The position numbers were made by a program, and so were the translations under genes. This document shows positions 44,996-52,329 of a stretch of DNA of 64,000 bases, one piece after another. The DNA is from Myxococcus qinghaiensis (GTDB lineage Bacteria > Myxococcota > Myxococcia > Myxococcales > Myxococcaceae). The notes below the pieces were generated by a model. That model was not told the origin of the DNA. It saw nothing but the letters and a program-made list of their open reading frames with translations, and ran no database searches. The stretch is from positions 1 to 64,000 of the forward strand of contig NZ_JAKCFA010000036.1 of NCBI RefSeq assembly GCF_024198215.1. Direction: 5' to 3'. Position 1 is the first letter of the stretch. Each line of letters begins with the position of its first letter.

Positions 44996-45337
44996 ATGCG
45001 TACCCTCCTTGCCGGCCTCGTCCTCGCCTCCCTCATCGTGCCCTTCCGTGGTGAAGCGGCGTCCATGCGCTGTGGCAGCAACCTCATCGCGGATGGCGCC
45101 ACCCCGTCCGATGCGCGCATGAAGTGCGGAGAGCCCATGAGCACGCACGTCCGACAGGAGTCGACCTCCACGAAGAACCGGGTTCGCGAAGGCAAGGAGA
45201 ACTCCTCCACCACGCAGACGGTGACGGTCCAGGTGGAGGAGTGGACGTACAACTTCGGGCCCAACCGCTTGATGCAGGTGGTCACCTTCACCGACGGCAA
45301 GCTGACCGACGTGCGCAGCGCGGGCTACGGAAAGTAG
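44996..45337 (+). CDS. DUF2845 domain-containing exported protein
   Basis: A 113-residue protein from ATG 44996 with GGAG upstream. A signal peptide (TLLAGLVLASLIVPFRGEAAS) is followed by MRCGSNLIADGATPSDARMKCGEPMSTHVRQE and EEWTYNFGPNRLMQVVTFTDGKLTDVRSAGYG, the DUF2845 pattern with two Cys and the W-x-Y-N-x-G-x-x-x-x-x-x-x-V-x-F motif. It is a small periplasmic protein whose function has not been established. It may be co-transcribed with, or simply follow, the TetR gene. Confidence 0.9.
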   Translation: MRTLLAGLVLASLIVPFRGEAASMRCGSNLIADGATPSDARMKCGEPMSTHVRQESTSTKNRVREGKENSSTTQTVTVQVEEWTYNFGPNRLMQVVTFTDGKLTDVRSAGYGK

Positions 45338-45523
45338 AAATCCGCACCGCCAGGGTGGAGACCACGTCCGGGCTCACCACGAAGCCGGACTCCGCGTCGC
45401 GAGAGCGAAGCGCGGAACGCTTCGCGACCTTGCATCAGCGTGCATCCTCACCGAGCATCGGTCCGTGTCTCCCCTTCTCTCCGTGTCGTCACGCGGCTCG
45501 CACTTCTCGCTGGTGGGCCGGCG

Positions 45524-46117
45524 GTGAGCGCGGACGCCCGTCCCTCATCGCACCGCGTCCTGGCTGACGTCTTCGTGCGCACGCGAGGCCAGGAGGCGGC
45601 GCTCGTCCTCGGCGCGGCGCTCTTCACGGCCTTGCTCGCGCAGGTCGCCATCGCGGCGCCGGGGTCGCCGGTGCCCGTCACGGGCCAGACGTTCGCGGTC
45701 GTCCTCACGGCCGCCGCGCTCGGGCCCGGGCGTGGCGTGGCCGCGCAGCTCGCCTATCTCCTGTTGGGAGCCGTAGGGCTGCCCTTCTACGCGAAGGCGG
45801 CCAGCGGCTGGGTCGCGCTCATCGGGCCGACTGGCGGCTACCTGGTGGGCTTCCTCCCCGCGGCCTTCCTCATGGGCCTCGCGGCGCGCCACGCCTACGA
45901 CAGGCGCCCGAGGACGGCGGTGCCCCTCTTCCTCGTGGGACAGCTCGTCATCCTGGTCATCGGCGTGTGCTGGCTCAGCGTGGTGGCCTCGCTCGACCTC
46001 GCCACGGCCATCCACAAGGGCTTCGTACCGTTCATCCCCGGGGGACTGCTCAAGGCCGCCCTCGCTGGGGTCGTCACCGCCTTCGTCTGGCGACTCGTAC
46101 AGACTCGCGAAGCCTGA
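45524..46117 (+). CDS. bioY: Biotin transporter BioY
   Basis: A 197-residue membrane protein read from GTG 45524, which gives the usual BioY length; an in-frame GTG at 45440 would add 28 residues. About six hydrophobic segments are visible. The BioY signature is present: SPVPVTGQTFAVVLTAAALGPGRGVAAQLAYLLLGAVGLPFY, IGPTGGYLVGF and FIPGGLLKAALA. BioY is the substrate-binding S component of biotin ECF transporters and can also work alone. No BioM or BioN gene lies nearby, so it acts alone or with a shared energising module elsewhere. Confidence 0.93.
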   Translation: MSADARPSSHRVLADVFVRTRGQEAALVLGAALFTALLAQVAIAAPGSPVPVTGQTFAVVLTAAALGPGRGVAAQLAYLLLGAVGLPFYAKAASGWVALIGPTGGYLVGFLPAAFLMGLAARHAYDRRPRTAVPLFLVGQLVILVIGVCWLSVVASLDLATAIHKGFVPFIPGGLLKAALAGVVTAFVWRLVQTREA

Positions 46118-46132
46118 CCTCCCCCAGGAAGG

Positions 46133-46861
46133 TCATTGGCAGTGCAGCAGGTTCCACCGGTTCGTCTTGTAAGGACAGTCCGGGCCCATGAACTTGTTGA
46201 TGACAAACGCCGCGTCCTCCTCGGTGGAGGCGAAGACCTCGCCGAAGTTGGGATCGAAGATGTAGAAGTAGGTCGAGAAGACTCCGCTCGAGCGATAGAT
46301 GGCCAGGGCATGCTCCGAGGAAGTCGTGCCATGCATGGGCGTGACGACATAGGCGGACTTCTTCTTGATTTTCTCCGAGGCAATCGTCTGGGCGGCTTCG
46401 GCGTTCGTGACCGTGACGTTCGTCAAATCCGAAGGGGGGACCTTCAGCTTCTTCATCACGAGCAGCGCGCTCTTCTGAAGCTGGATGCCCTCCACGTCGA
46501 CCGTGGAGAAGCGCTCCATCCTCTTCTCGTTCCCTCCCAAGAACTGAATCAGAGCGCTTCGCTCCTCCATGAACCCTGACTTGCCCACGAGGATGAGTGC
46601 TTCCTGCATGTGGACCATGTCCATCACCTTCTTTTGGCGGGCCACGTATCTCTGGTGGAGCGCGTGCAGCTCGATGGCCTCGTCCGTGAGCAGTTGGAGT
46701 CGCGTGTCCACGGCCTGCTTGGGGACGTCCCACTTGTCCTTGTCGCTGTCGAGGATGTGCCTCACCCAACGGCTGGCCAGGGCGAGACAGAACCCGCCAG
46801 CAGCAAGCCCCTTGCTCAGCGCGAGCTTCTTCTGACTGAACTCCGTCAATTTCCTGGTCAT
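46133..46861 (-). CDS. YopT-like (peptidase C58-type) cysteine protease-like protein
   Basis: A 242-residue protein read from ATG 46861 (AAGGGCGG upstream). Three separated motifs match the layout of the YopT/AvrPphB papain-like group: Cys25 in GGFCLALASRWV (compare G-x-C-x-x-L-S-x-x-W), His184 in SSEHALAIYRSS, and Asp203 in YFYIFDPNFGEVFAS, where FDPNFGE is the most telling. Between Cys and His lies a ~150-residue mostly helical region. There is no signal peptide. In pathogens, relatives are secreted effectors cutting host proteins; here a bacterial or predation-related target is possible. Absence of neighbouring secretion genes leaves its role open. Confidence 0.72.
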   Translation of the reverse strand: MTRKLTEFSQKKLALSKGLAAGGFCLALASRWVRHILDSDKDKWDVPKQAVDTRLQLLTDEAIELHALHQRYVARQKKVMDMVHMQEALILVGKSGFMEERSALIQFLGGNEKRMERFSTVDVEGIQLQKSALLVMKKLKVPPSDLTNVTVTNAEAAQTIASEKIKKKSAYVVTPMHGTTSSEHALAIYRSSGVFSTYFYIFDPNFGEVFASTEEDAAFVINKFMGPDCPYKTNRWNLLHCQ

Positions 46862-47133
46862 GGGCCGCCCTTGGTAAACCGACACCAAGAGAGCAACCCC
46901 TATGCCAATGCGCTCACGGGCGCGGACCACCCGGGGAGCTTCCTGACCTGTGTTTGGACGTCCCCGGGAGTGCGTTCGGAGACAACGGATGTGCGTCCTG
47001 GGGGGAAGCAAACCCGTGCTCGCGGCGCGGCAATCCCATCGACGTGCGAGCGTGGGAGCATCGACCCATTCCGCGGCAGGGTGTCTGAAGCCCCCGGGCG
47101 CCGCGACCGTGCCGGCGCCCGGCGCGTGGAGGC

Positions 47134-47670
47134 TCAGGCGACGCGAGGGAAGTCCACCTCGGTGCCAGCCACCACGTTGAGGTAGTTGGTGAGCACGTTC
47201 TGCGCGACGGCGGCCACCACCTCCACCAGCTCCGCGTCACTCAGCCCCACCTTGCGAGCCTGCGCGAGCTGCGGGCCCACGTCCGCCGCCCGCGTGCGAG
47301 CGATGGCGACGGCGAGGTCCAGGATGGCCTGCTCGCGAGGGTCCGCCGAGCGGCCGGTGCGGAATCCCGTCAGCTCATCCGCCTTCACGCCGTGCCCCTT
47401 CGCCAGCGCCGTGTGCGCGGAGAGGCAGTAGGTGCAGCGGTTCAGCTCCGCCACCGCGATGGCGATGGCCTCCTGCGTGCGCGGAGACAGCTTCGCGCCG
47501 CCCATGGCGTTGAAGTAGCCCGCCACGGCATCGAGCGCCGCGGGGGAGTGCGCGAAGGTGGAGAACATCTTGGGGACCGTCCCGAACTTCGTCTTCAGCG
47601 CGGCGAGCGTGGGCTCGGAGGCGGCGGGCGTGTTCGAGGGGCCAACAGGGGCGATGGTGGGCGTCGTCAT
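47134..47670 (-). CDS. AhpD-like carboxymuconolactone decarboxylase-family peroxidase-related protein
   Basis: A 178-residue protein from ATG 47670 (AGGAG upstream). The CMD/AhpD core is AIAIAVAELNRCTYCLSAHTALAKGHG, with Glu75, the redox pair Cys79-x2-Cys82 and His86 in the E-x-n-CxxC-x3-H arrangement of AhpD-like alkylhydroperoxide reductases. A second helical half (QAILDLAVAIARTRAADV) completes the fold. A thiol-dependent peroxide-detoxifying role is likely. It is transcribed away from a Cys-bearing MarR regulator, whose operators lie in the shared spacer. Confidence 0.93.
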   Translation of the reverse strand: MTTPTIAPVGPSNTPAASEPTLAALKTKFGTVPKMFSTFAHSPAALDAVAGYFNAMGGAKLSPRTQEAIAIAVAELNRCTYCLSAHTALAKGHGVKADELTGFRTGRSADPREQAILDLAVAIARTRAADVGPQLAQARKVGLSDAELVEVVAAVAQNVLTNYLNVVAGTEVDFPRVA

Positions 47671-47710
47671 GGGGTGCTCCTGGAGACAGCGGGTTGAGCG
47701 GCAGGTTGAT

Positions 47711-47729
47711 TAGTATCGATTCGAAACTA
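47711..47729. promoter_or_regulatory. Palindromic MarR-type operator 1
   Basis: TAGTaTCGA-t-TCGAaACTA, a 19-bp palindrome with mismatch at one symmetric pair only. It lies in the spacer between the AhpD-like and MarR genes, about 40 bp from the AhpD-like start codon, and so probably overlaps that promoter. Confidence 0.72.
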
Positions 47730-47749
47730 AATGCGCCCGCCACCTCCGC

Positions 47750-47778
47750 TTGTCAAGTCAGTATCGACACGATACCTT
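47750..47778 (+). promoter_or_regulatory. Promoter of the MarR gene with overlapping operator 2
   Basis: TTGTCA (47750-47755), 17 bases, then TACCTT (47773-47778) form a plausible sigma70 promoter. The perfect 15-bp palindrome GTATCG-aca-CGATAC (47761-47775), which shares the TATCGA core of operator 1, lies across its spacer and -10. The expected start site is at or next to the ATG (47786), so the mRNA may be leaderless; no ribosome-binding site precedes the ATG. Confidence 0.6.
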
Positions 47779-47785
47779 TGTACCC

Positions 47786-48358
47786 ATGGGTGGTGACCGT
47801 CTCTACGCATTGCTCGAGCGACTCGGGAACCTGCTCCGCACGGAGGAGCGGGCGGCGGGGCTGCCACACGGGTTGCAGCCGGTGCACCTGCAGGCGCTGC
47901 GCTACTTGCAGTCGTGCAACCGCTACAGCAACACGCCCGCGGCGCTGACGGAGTACCTGGGGCTCACCAAGGGCACCGTGTCCCAGACGCTGCTGTTGCT
48001 GGAGGAGAAGGGTCTGCTGCGAAAGCAGGCGGATACGGAGGACCGGCGCGTCATCCATCTCCTGTTGACGGAGGCGGGCCGCGCGGTGCTGAAGCAGGCC
48101 TTGCCGCCGGAGCTCTTCAAGCGGGCGCTGGCGAAGCTGCCGGGTGATGGCGCGGCGCTCGACGAGTCCCTTACGGAGCTGTTGCGCGCCCTGCAGGCCG
48201 CGAATGCCCAGCGCAGCTTTGGCCCGTGCGGTACCTGCAAGCACTTCCAGCGAGAGGGCTCGGGGCGCTTCCGCTGCGGCCTGACGCAGGAGCCGTTGTC
48301 GCGCGAGGACAGTCAGTTGCTGTGCCGGGAGCACGAGGGCATCTCTCCCGGTCACTGA
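47786..48358 (+). CDS. MarR-family regulator with C-terminal Cys cluster
   Basis: A 190-residue protein read from ATG 47786. The winged-helix domain runs ~30-105 (LQALRYLQSCNRYSNTPAALTEYLGLTKGTVSQTLLLLEEKGLLRKQADTEDRRVIHLLLTEAG), with the DxRxxxLxLT wing of MarR proteins. The tail adds CGTCKHFQREGSGRFRCGLTQEPLSREDSQLLCREHE: Cys148, 151, 164 and 180, spaced to bind a metal or an Fe-S cluster, or to act as a thiol switch. It probably represses itself and the divergent AhpD-like gene via two palindromes and releases them on oxidation. The family call is strong; the sensing mode is inferred. Confidence 0.92.
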   Translation: MGGDRLYALLERLGNLLRTEERAAGLPHGLQPVHLQALRYLQSCNRYSNTPAALTEYLGLTKGTVSQTLLLLEEKGLLRKQADTEDRRVIHLLLTEAGRAVLKQALPPELFKRALAKLPGDGAALDESLTELLRALQAANAQRSFGPCGTCKHFQREGSGRFRCGLTQEPLSREDSQLLCREHEGISPGH

Positions 48359-48465
48359 CGTCCGGCGAGCACCGCGTGCTCGGCCTCATGAAGGTGCGAC
48401 AACTCCAACCCACCTCCGTTCTCTCATCACGATGAGCTCTCCGAGGAGCCCATTGCTGAAAGCTC

Positions 48466-49671
48466 ATGCCCCAACGCCCCGAGCCCTCGTTGTCCCCCGA
48501 TGACCTGGAAGCGCTGAACGACGCCAACATGTGGGTCGAGAAGCTCCGACACCTCGCCAACATCGAGGTCGAGCACCCTTCGTACCGTCCCGACTCCGCC
48601 GAGGGGCAGATTCCCACGCACAGTCAGGGTGTCTTCCATCACCTGGGCATCCGCCACCTTCGCTGGCGCGCCACGGATGGCTCTGGACATGGAGGTGCGC
48701 TCGCCCTCCTCCGGGGCCGGTGGTTCGAGAAGGACGCGGCCTACGATTTCCCGCCCGACGTCCACGCGATGATTGTGGACGTGCACAATGACCAGGCCAT
48801 GGCCTTCCTCTCGTACAAGAAGGACGAGGACGTCGACCAGGCCCAGGTGGTGGCCGCCGCCGCGGGCGAGGAAGGCTCCGCTGTCTCCATCGCCCGGAGC
48901 ATGGGTGAGTACCTCCGAAAGGCCGTGGCGGCCCGATTCTCCAACTACTGGTTCCTGGAGCCGGACCTGGGGAGAGCCACACGGGACTGGGTGGATGCGC
49001 AGCCGCTGCGCGACGAGCCCAACTTCGAGGTGAAGGTGGAGGCCGTGGAGCCCGCCGACGCAGGCGCGCTGCGGGCCCAGATGCTCGACTGGCTCTCCAG
49101 CCGAGGCCGCAAGTCCATCGCCGTCGCCGCGGGCTACGAGGGCACGGATGGAGCTGGCCTGTCGCGAGCCATCGAACAGGTGCTCGCCACGGGCAAGCCC
49201 GCGGCCCAGAAGAAGCTGACGGCCCGGCTGTTGAAGGATGGCGGAAATGACTATCGCCGGGACTTCTTCCTGGACCCGCTGCCCGAGGGGCTCTTGGCGG
49301 TGCGTCTGTACACCACCCGGCTCCGGTCGGCCCACCTGGACCCCTCGCGCTCCACGCTGTCTCCCTGGCCGCTCCAGCTTCTCCTGGATTGCTCGGGAGC
49401 GGAGGCGCTGCACCAGGCGGTGGGGAACCTCGACCACGTCCGCTTCTCCTCGGCGCGCTTCTTCGACATCGCCGAGCGGTTCATCGTGAACGCCTTCGCC
49501 AGGCAGCCCGAGAAGACGCTGCCCCAGGGGCGGGTCCATGGCCAGTTGCATCTCGTGGCGCTGCTCCCTCGGGCGCTGCTTCCCACGGGCTGCGAGCCAG
49601 GCGCGACGTTCCACTCCATCGCCCCCGCTGGCGACGGTACCTACGACGGCAAGGTCCTGAAGAGCATCTGA
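48466..49671 (+). CDS. Protein of unknown function, 401 residues
   Basis: A soluble, acidic protein with no signal peptide or membrane segment. No family was recognised. The N-terminal ~230 residues alternate strands and helices (GIRHLRWRATDGSGHGGALALLRGRWFE, VHAMIVDVHNDQAMAFLSYKKDEDVDQAQVVAAAAGEEG). The second half includes DDYRRDFFLDPLP-like and LLAVRLYTTRLRSAHLD strands ending in HGQLHLVALLPRALLP. Codon usage matches the neighbours. The ribosome-binding site is weak (tgaaagctc before ATG 48466), so the start is uncertain by a few codons. Confidence 0.78.
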   Translation: MPQRPEPSLSPDDLEALNDANMWVEKLRHLANIEVEHPSYRPDSAEGQIPTHSQGVFHHLGIRHLRWRATDGSGHGGALALLRGRWFEKDAAYDFPPDVHAMIVDVHNDQAMAFLSYKKDEDVDQAQVVAAAAGEEGSAVSIARSMGEYLRKAVAARFSNYWFLEPDLGRATRDWVDAQPLRDEPNFEVKVEAVEPADAGALRAQMLDWLSSRGRKSIAVAAGYEGTDGAGLSRAIEQVLATGKPAAQKKLTARLLKDGGNDYRRDFFLDPLPEGLLAVRLYTTRLRSAHLDPSRSTLSPWPLQLLLDCSGAEALHQAVGNLDHVRFSSARFFDIAERFIVNAFARQPEKTLPQGRVHGQLHLVALLPRALLPTGCEPGATFHSIAPAGDGTYDGKVLKSI

Positions 49672-49842
49672 GCGCCTCGACCGTTCTGTCGCGAGCCTGT
49701 GGGCGAGGACCTTCAGTCTTCCCAGCAACCAGGACATGGGGGAGTCGCGGAGGTGGAGCATCTCCGGCGAGGCGCGCCTGATTCGCTGAACTCGTGCGCC
49801 CTGGGCGGCCATTCGTCAGGGGCGCCCAGGGCAGAACGGGCC

Positions 49843-51507
49843 TCAGGGCCTCCGCTGTGCGAGCAGCCACTCCCAGACCTTGGCGTCCTTGTAGACGGTG
49901 TCCCAGATGCCATGGCCGCCGGTGTTGTAGAGCGTGAAGAGGACCGGGTGCGCCGGCCCCGCGCCCGTCGTGTCCACGGACGTCTGTCCGCTGAGCCACT
50001 CCCACTTCTTCGTCGCGGGACGGAAGAAGGCCGTCTGCGCTTCGTTGGGCGCGGTGTAGGTGCTGAGCACGCCGCTCGTCCCGCCCATGGCGGTGCCGAA
50101 CTGGTCGAACCAGGCGGCGGTGGCCGTGTAGCGGTACTGGCCGTCATTGACGGCGTGGAACGCCCAGACGCCGAGCCCCGAGGCAATCATCCCATTCGCG
50201 TAGGCCTGGTCTCCCGGCCAGGACGTCGGGCACGCGGCGACGACACCCGCGAGCCGCGAGGGGAACGTCCTGGCATAGGAGAGCGAGCCTCCGCCGCCGA
50301 GGCTCAGGCCCGTCATGTACACGCGGCGCGGGTCGACCTTGAGCTGCGAGACGATGTGGTTGAGGAAGGGGTGGAGCAGGTTCTCTGCCTCCCACGGACT
50401 CCAGGTGCTGCCGTTCGACGCCTGGGGCGAGACAAGGATGAAAGGAAAGTCCTTCCCCAGGTTGTCGATGTAGTTCTGCGGCCCATGCGCGCGGACCCGC
50501 TTGAGCTGCGTGGGCCCTCCGTCCCCTGTCTCCGTCTGTCCGTGGAGGAAGAAGACGATGGGCCAGTTCGAGCCCTCCTGATAGCCGGGCGGCAGGTACA
50601 GGACGTACCCGTAGTTGCCGGGCGAGGACGCCGTCCTGTAGACCTCCGTCGTCGTTCCGCGGCCCGTGGGCGCCGCAATCACAGTCACCGTCGTCTTGTT
50701 CGACGTGCTGGCGCCGTCGTCATCCGTCGCGGTGAGTTCGAAGATGTACGTCCCGGCCACCAAGCCCGAGACGCTCGTGGTGAGAGAAGTGGGGGTCGTG
50801 AGCGTGGCGGTGTTGGGGCCCTGCGTCTGGACCCACTGGCGCGAGACGATGGAGCCATCCGCGTCGCTGGCGGTGCCTGACAGCGTGGCTGTCGTCGTGG
50901 GCAGCGTCACCGTCTGGTTGGCGCCGGCGGAGACGGTGGGGGGCGTGTTCGCCGGGCCGCTCGGGTCCACGGGGCTGCCGTAGATGACCAGCTCGTTGGT
51001 GGCGCCGTACAGCGTCCGGGTGAAGCGCAGGTAGCGGGTGCGCTGGGTGATGGGGAAGAGCTTCCATTGCTCCCACAGGTTCGTGCTGAACGTGACGACG
51101 GGCGTCCACGCGCCGGGGGCTCCGACGTCGAACTGGATGGTCCCCGTGTCATACGTGTCGAAGACACCCAGCTCCGTGAGGTCGTGGGCCTCGCCCAGGT
51201 CAATGATGAAGCCCATGGGGTAGGCGCTGGCGTTGTAGACGACGTTGGCCCAGCTCGTCGCGGGCTTGAAGCTGGAGCCGCTGCGCGGGTCGCCGATGGC
51301 GGCCTGTTCGTCATAGAGCGCCGCGTAGTTGCCCACGGCGGGACGGACGTCATCCACCCGCACCATGGAAGGGGTGATGGGAATCTTCACGCTGGTGGCG
51401 AGTGACTGTGCGTGGGTTTGTGGCGCGGGAGTGGCGTCATCACTGGGGGCTCCGCAGCCCATGCTCCACGCCAACAGCGCCACGGCCTTCCACGAAGCGG
51501 TTCTCAT
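49843..51507 (-). CDS. Secreted esterase/hydrolase lipoprotein with discoidin-like and PKD-like domains
   Basis: A 554-residue protein from ATG 51507 with a lipoprotein signal (VALLAWSMGCGAP). The first domain (residues ~40-180, VYNASAYPMGFIIDLGEAHDLTELGVFD, TRYLRFTRTLYGATNELVIYG) resembles an F5/8-type discoidin carbohydrate-binding fold. Residues ~190-280 form a PKD/K319L-like domain (PPTVSAGANQTVTLPTTTATLSGTASDADGSIVSRQWVQ...YIFELTATDDDGAS). The remaining part is an alpha/beta-hydrolase: YVLYLPPGYQ, oxyanion region VFFLHGQTE, nucleophile GLSLGGGG, probable acid HAVNDGQ and His in GGHGIWD. It fits the LpqC/feruloyl-esterase-like group. Polysaccharide ester cleavage is a reasonable inference. 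Confidence 0.9.
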   Translation of the reverse strand: MRTASWKAVALLAWSMGCGAPSDDATPAPQTHAQSLATSVKIPITPSMVRVDDVRPAVGNYAALYDEQAAIGDPRSGSSFKPATSWANVVYNASAYPMGFIIDLGEAHDLTELGVFDTYDTGTIQFDVGAPGAWTPVVTFSTNLWEQWKLFPITQRTRYLRFTRTLYGATNELVIYGSPVDPSGPANTPPTVSAGANQTVTLPTTTATLSGTASDADGSIVSRQWVQTQGPNTATLTTPTSLTTSVSGLVAGTYIFELTATDDDGASTSNKTTVTVIAAPTGRGTTTEVYRTASSPGNYGYVLYLPPGYQEGSNWPIVFFLHGQTETGDGGPTQLKRVRAHGPQNYIDNLGKDFPFILVSPQASNGSTWSPWEAENLLHPFLNHIVSQLKVDPRRVYMTGLSLGGGGSLSYARTFPSRLAGVVAACPTSWPGDQAYANGMIASGLGVWAFHAVNDGQYRYTATAAWFDQFGTAMGGTSGVLSTYTAPNEAQTAFFRPATKKWEWLSGQTSVDTTGAGPAHPVLFTLYNTGGHGIWDTVYKDAKVWEWLLAQRRP

Positions 51508-51696
51508 CCGGGTGTCTCCTCGCAAGGGGAGCGCCCCGAAGAGGCAATGATGATGCCACTCGTGGATTATTGTAATTTCATGGATTTATGGGCGGGACCC
51601 TGAGGAGTCCACCCCGCATGATGAGGGGCCCGCCCCCAGCAGACAGACGCCGCCTGGTGCATGATTGGGTTCTCACTTCAAGCCAAGGAGTCGAGC

Positions 51697-51993
51697 ATGC
51701 GTACGTCACGTCTTGTCCTCGCGGTCGCCTCGCTTTCCTGTTCGTGGCTCATGGCGTGTGGCGGTGATGATGCCCCCAACGGTGGAGAGCCGATTCACGA
51801 AGCCGTGGGCAATCAAAAGGAGGCGCTCTATCCGGACTACGACCCGAGCATTCACTGCCTGGTCAGTTCGGCCTACGTGCCCTGCGGCGATGGCCTGTAC
51901 ATGTACGCGTACTCGAGCAGTTCCTGGGGTTACTACATCGAGCGCAACGTCTGCGCCTCGCACCAGGGGCCCATCATCTGCCCGTATGATTGA
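51697..51993 (+). CDS. Small lipoprotein with four Cys, 98 residues
   Basis: ATG 51697 with AAGGAG six bases upstream. A lipoprotein signal (LVLAVASLSCSWLMACGGDD) is followed by a 75-residue mature part with a Tyr/Ser-rich segment (DGLYMYAYSSSSWGYYIERN) and four Cys (HCLVSS, YVPCGDG, NVCASH, IICPYD) likely to form two disulfides. No family was recognised. It is divergent from the esterase gene across a 189-bp spacer that contains an AT-rich patch (near 51550-51590), the probable promoter region. Confidence 0.82.
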   Translation: MRTSRLVLAVASLSCSWLMACGGDDAPNGGEPIHEAVGNQKEALYPDYDPSIHCLVSSAYVPCGDGLYMYAYSSSSWGYYIERNVCASHQGPIICPYD

Positions 51994-52122
51994 CGACGTC
52001 CATCCTGCTCGCGGAAGGTCTGTCGTCAGCGCGATGTTCGTGAGCACGTTGGCCTGACACCGAGGGCCTCGTAGGCTCGTCCACGAGGCCCATTCGGAAG
52101 GCGCCGCAAAGTCCAAGTGGCC

Positions 52123-52290
52123 ATGGCTCTGAGCCAATGGTCAGCCTACAGCCCCTTGACCCATGAAGAGCGCCTCCGGCAGGCCAGTGCCGCGCTCCTC
52201 GCCACGCCTCCACCCGCCGGCTGGCGCCCGCTCAGCCACGACGACGAGTTCCTCCGCACCCTCCTCCCATACGACACCGCCTGCCCCACA
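52123..52290 (+). pseudogene. Possible gene fragment with a frameshift
   Basis: From ATG 52123 about 55 codons (MALSQWSAYSPLTHEERLRQASAAL..., SHDDEFLRTLLPYDTACP) have the strong third-position GC of real genes. That bias then moves to another frame around 52290 (AHGGHTAEGPHTLYTVF), after which the sequence runs into the 3' end of the convergent FAD dehydrogenase gene. It may be a decayed or truncated gene. The ribosome-binding site is poor. The rest of the 336-bp gap (51994-52329) shows nothing else. Confidence 0.25.
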
Positions 52291-52329
52291 GGCCCACGGC
52301 GGCCACACCGCCGAGGGCCCCCACACGCT

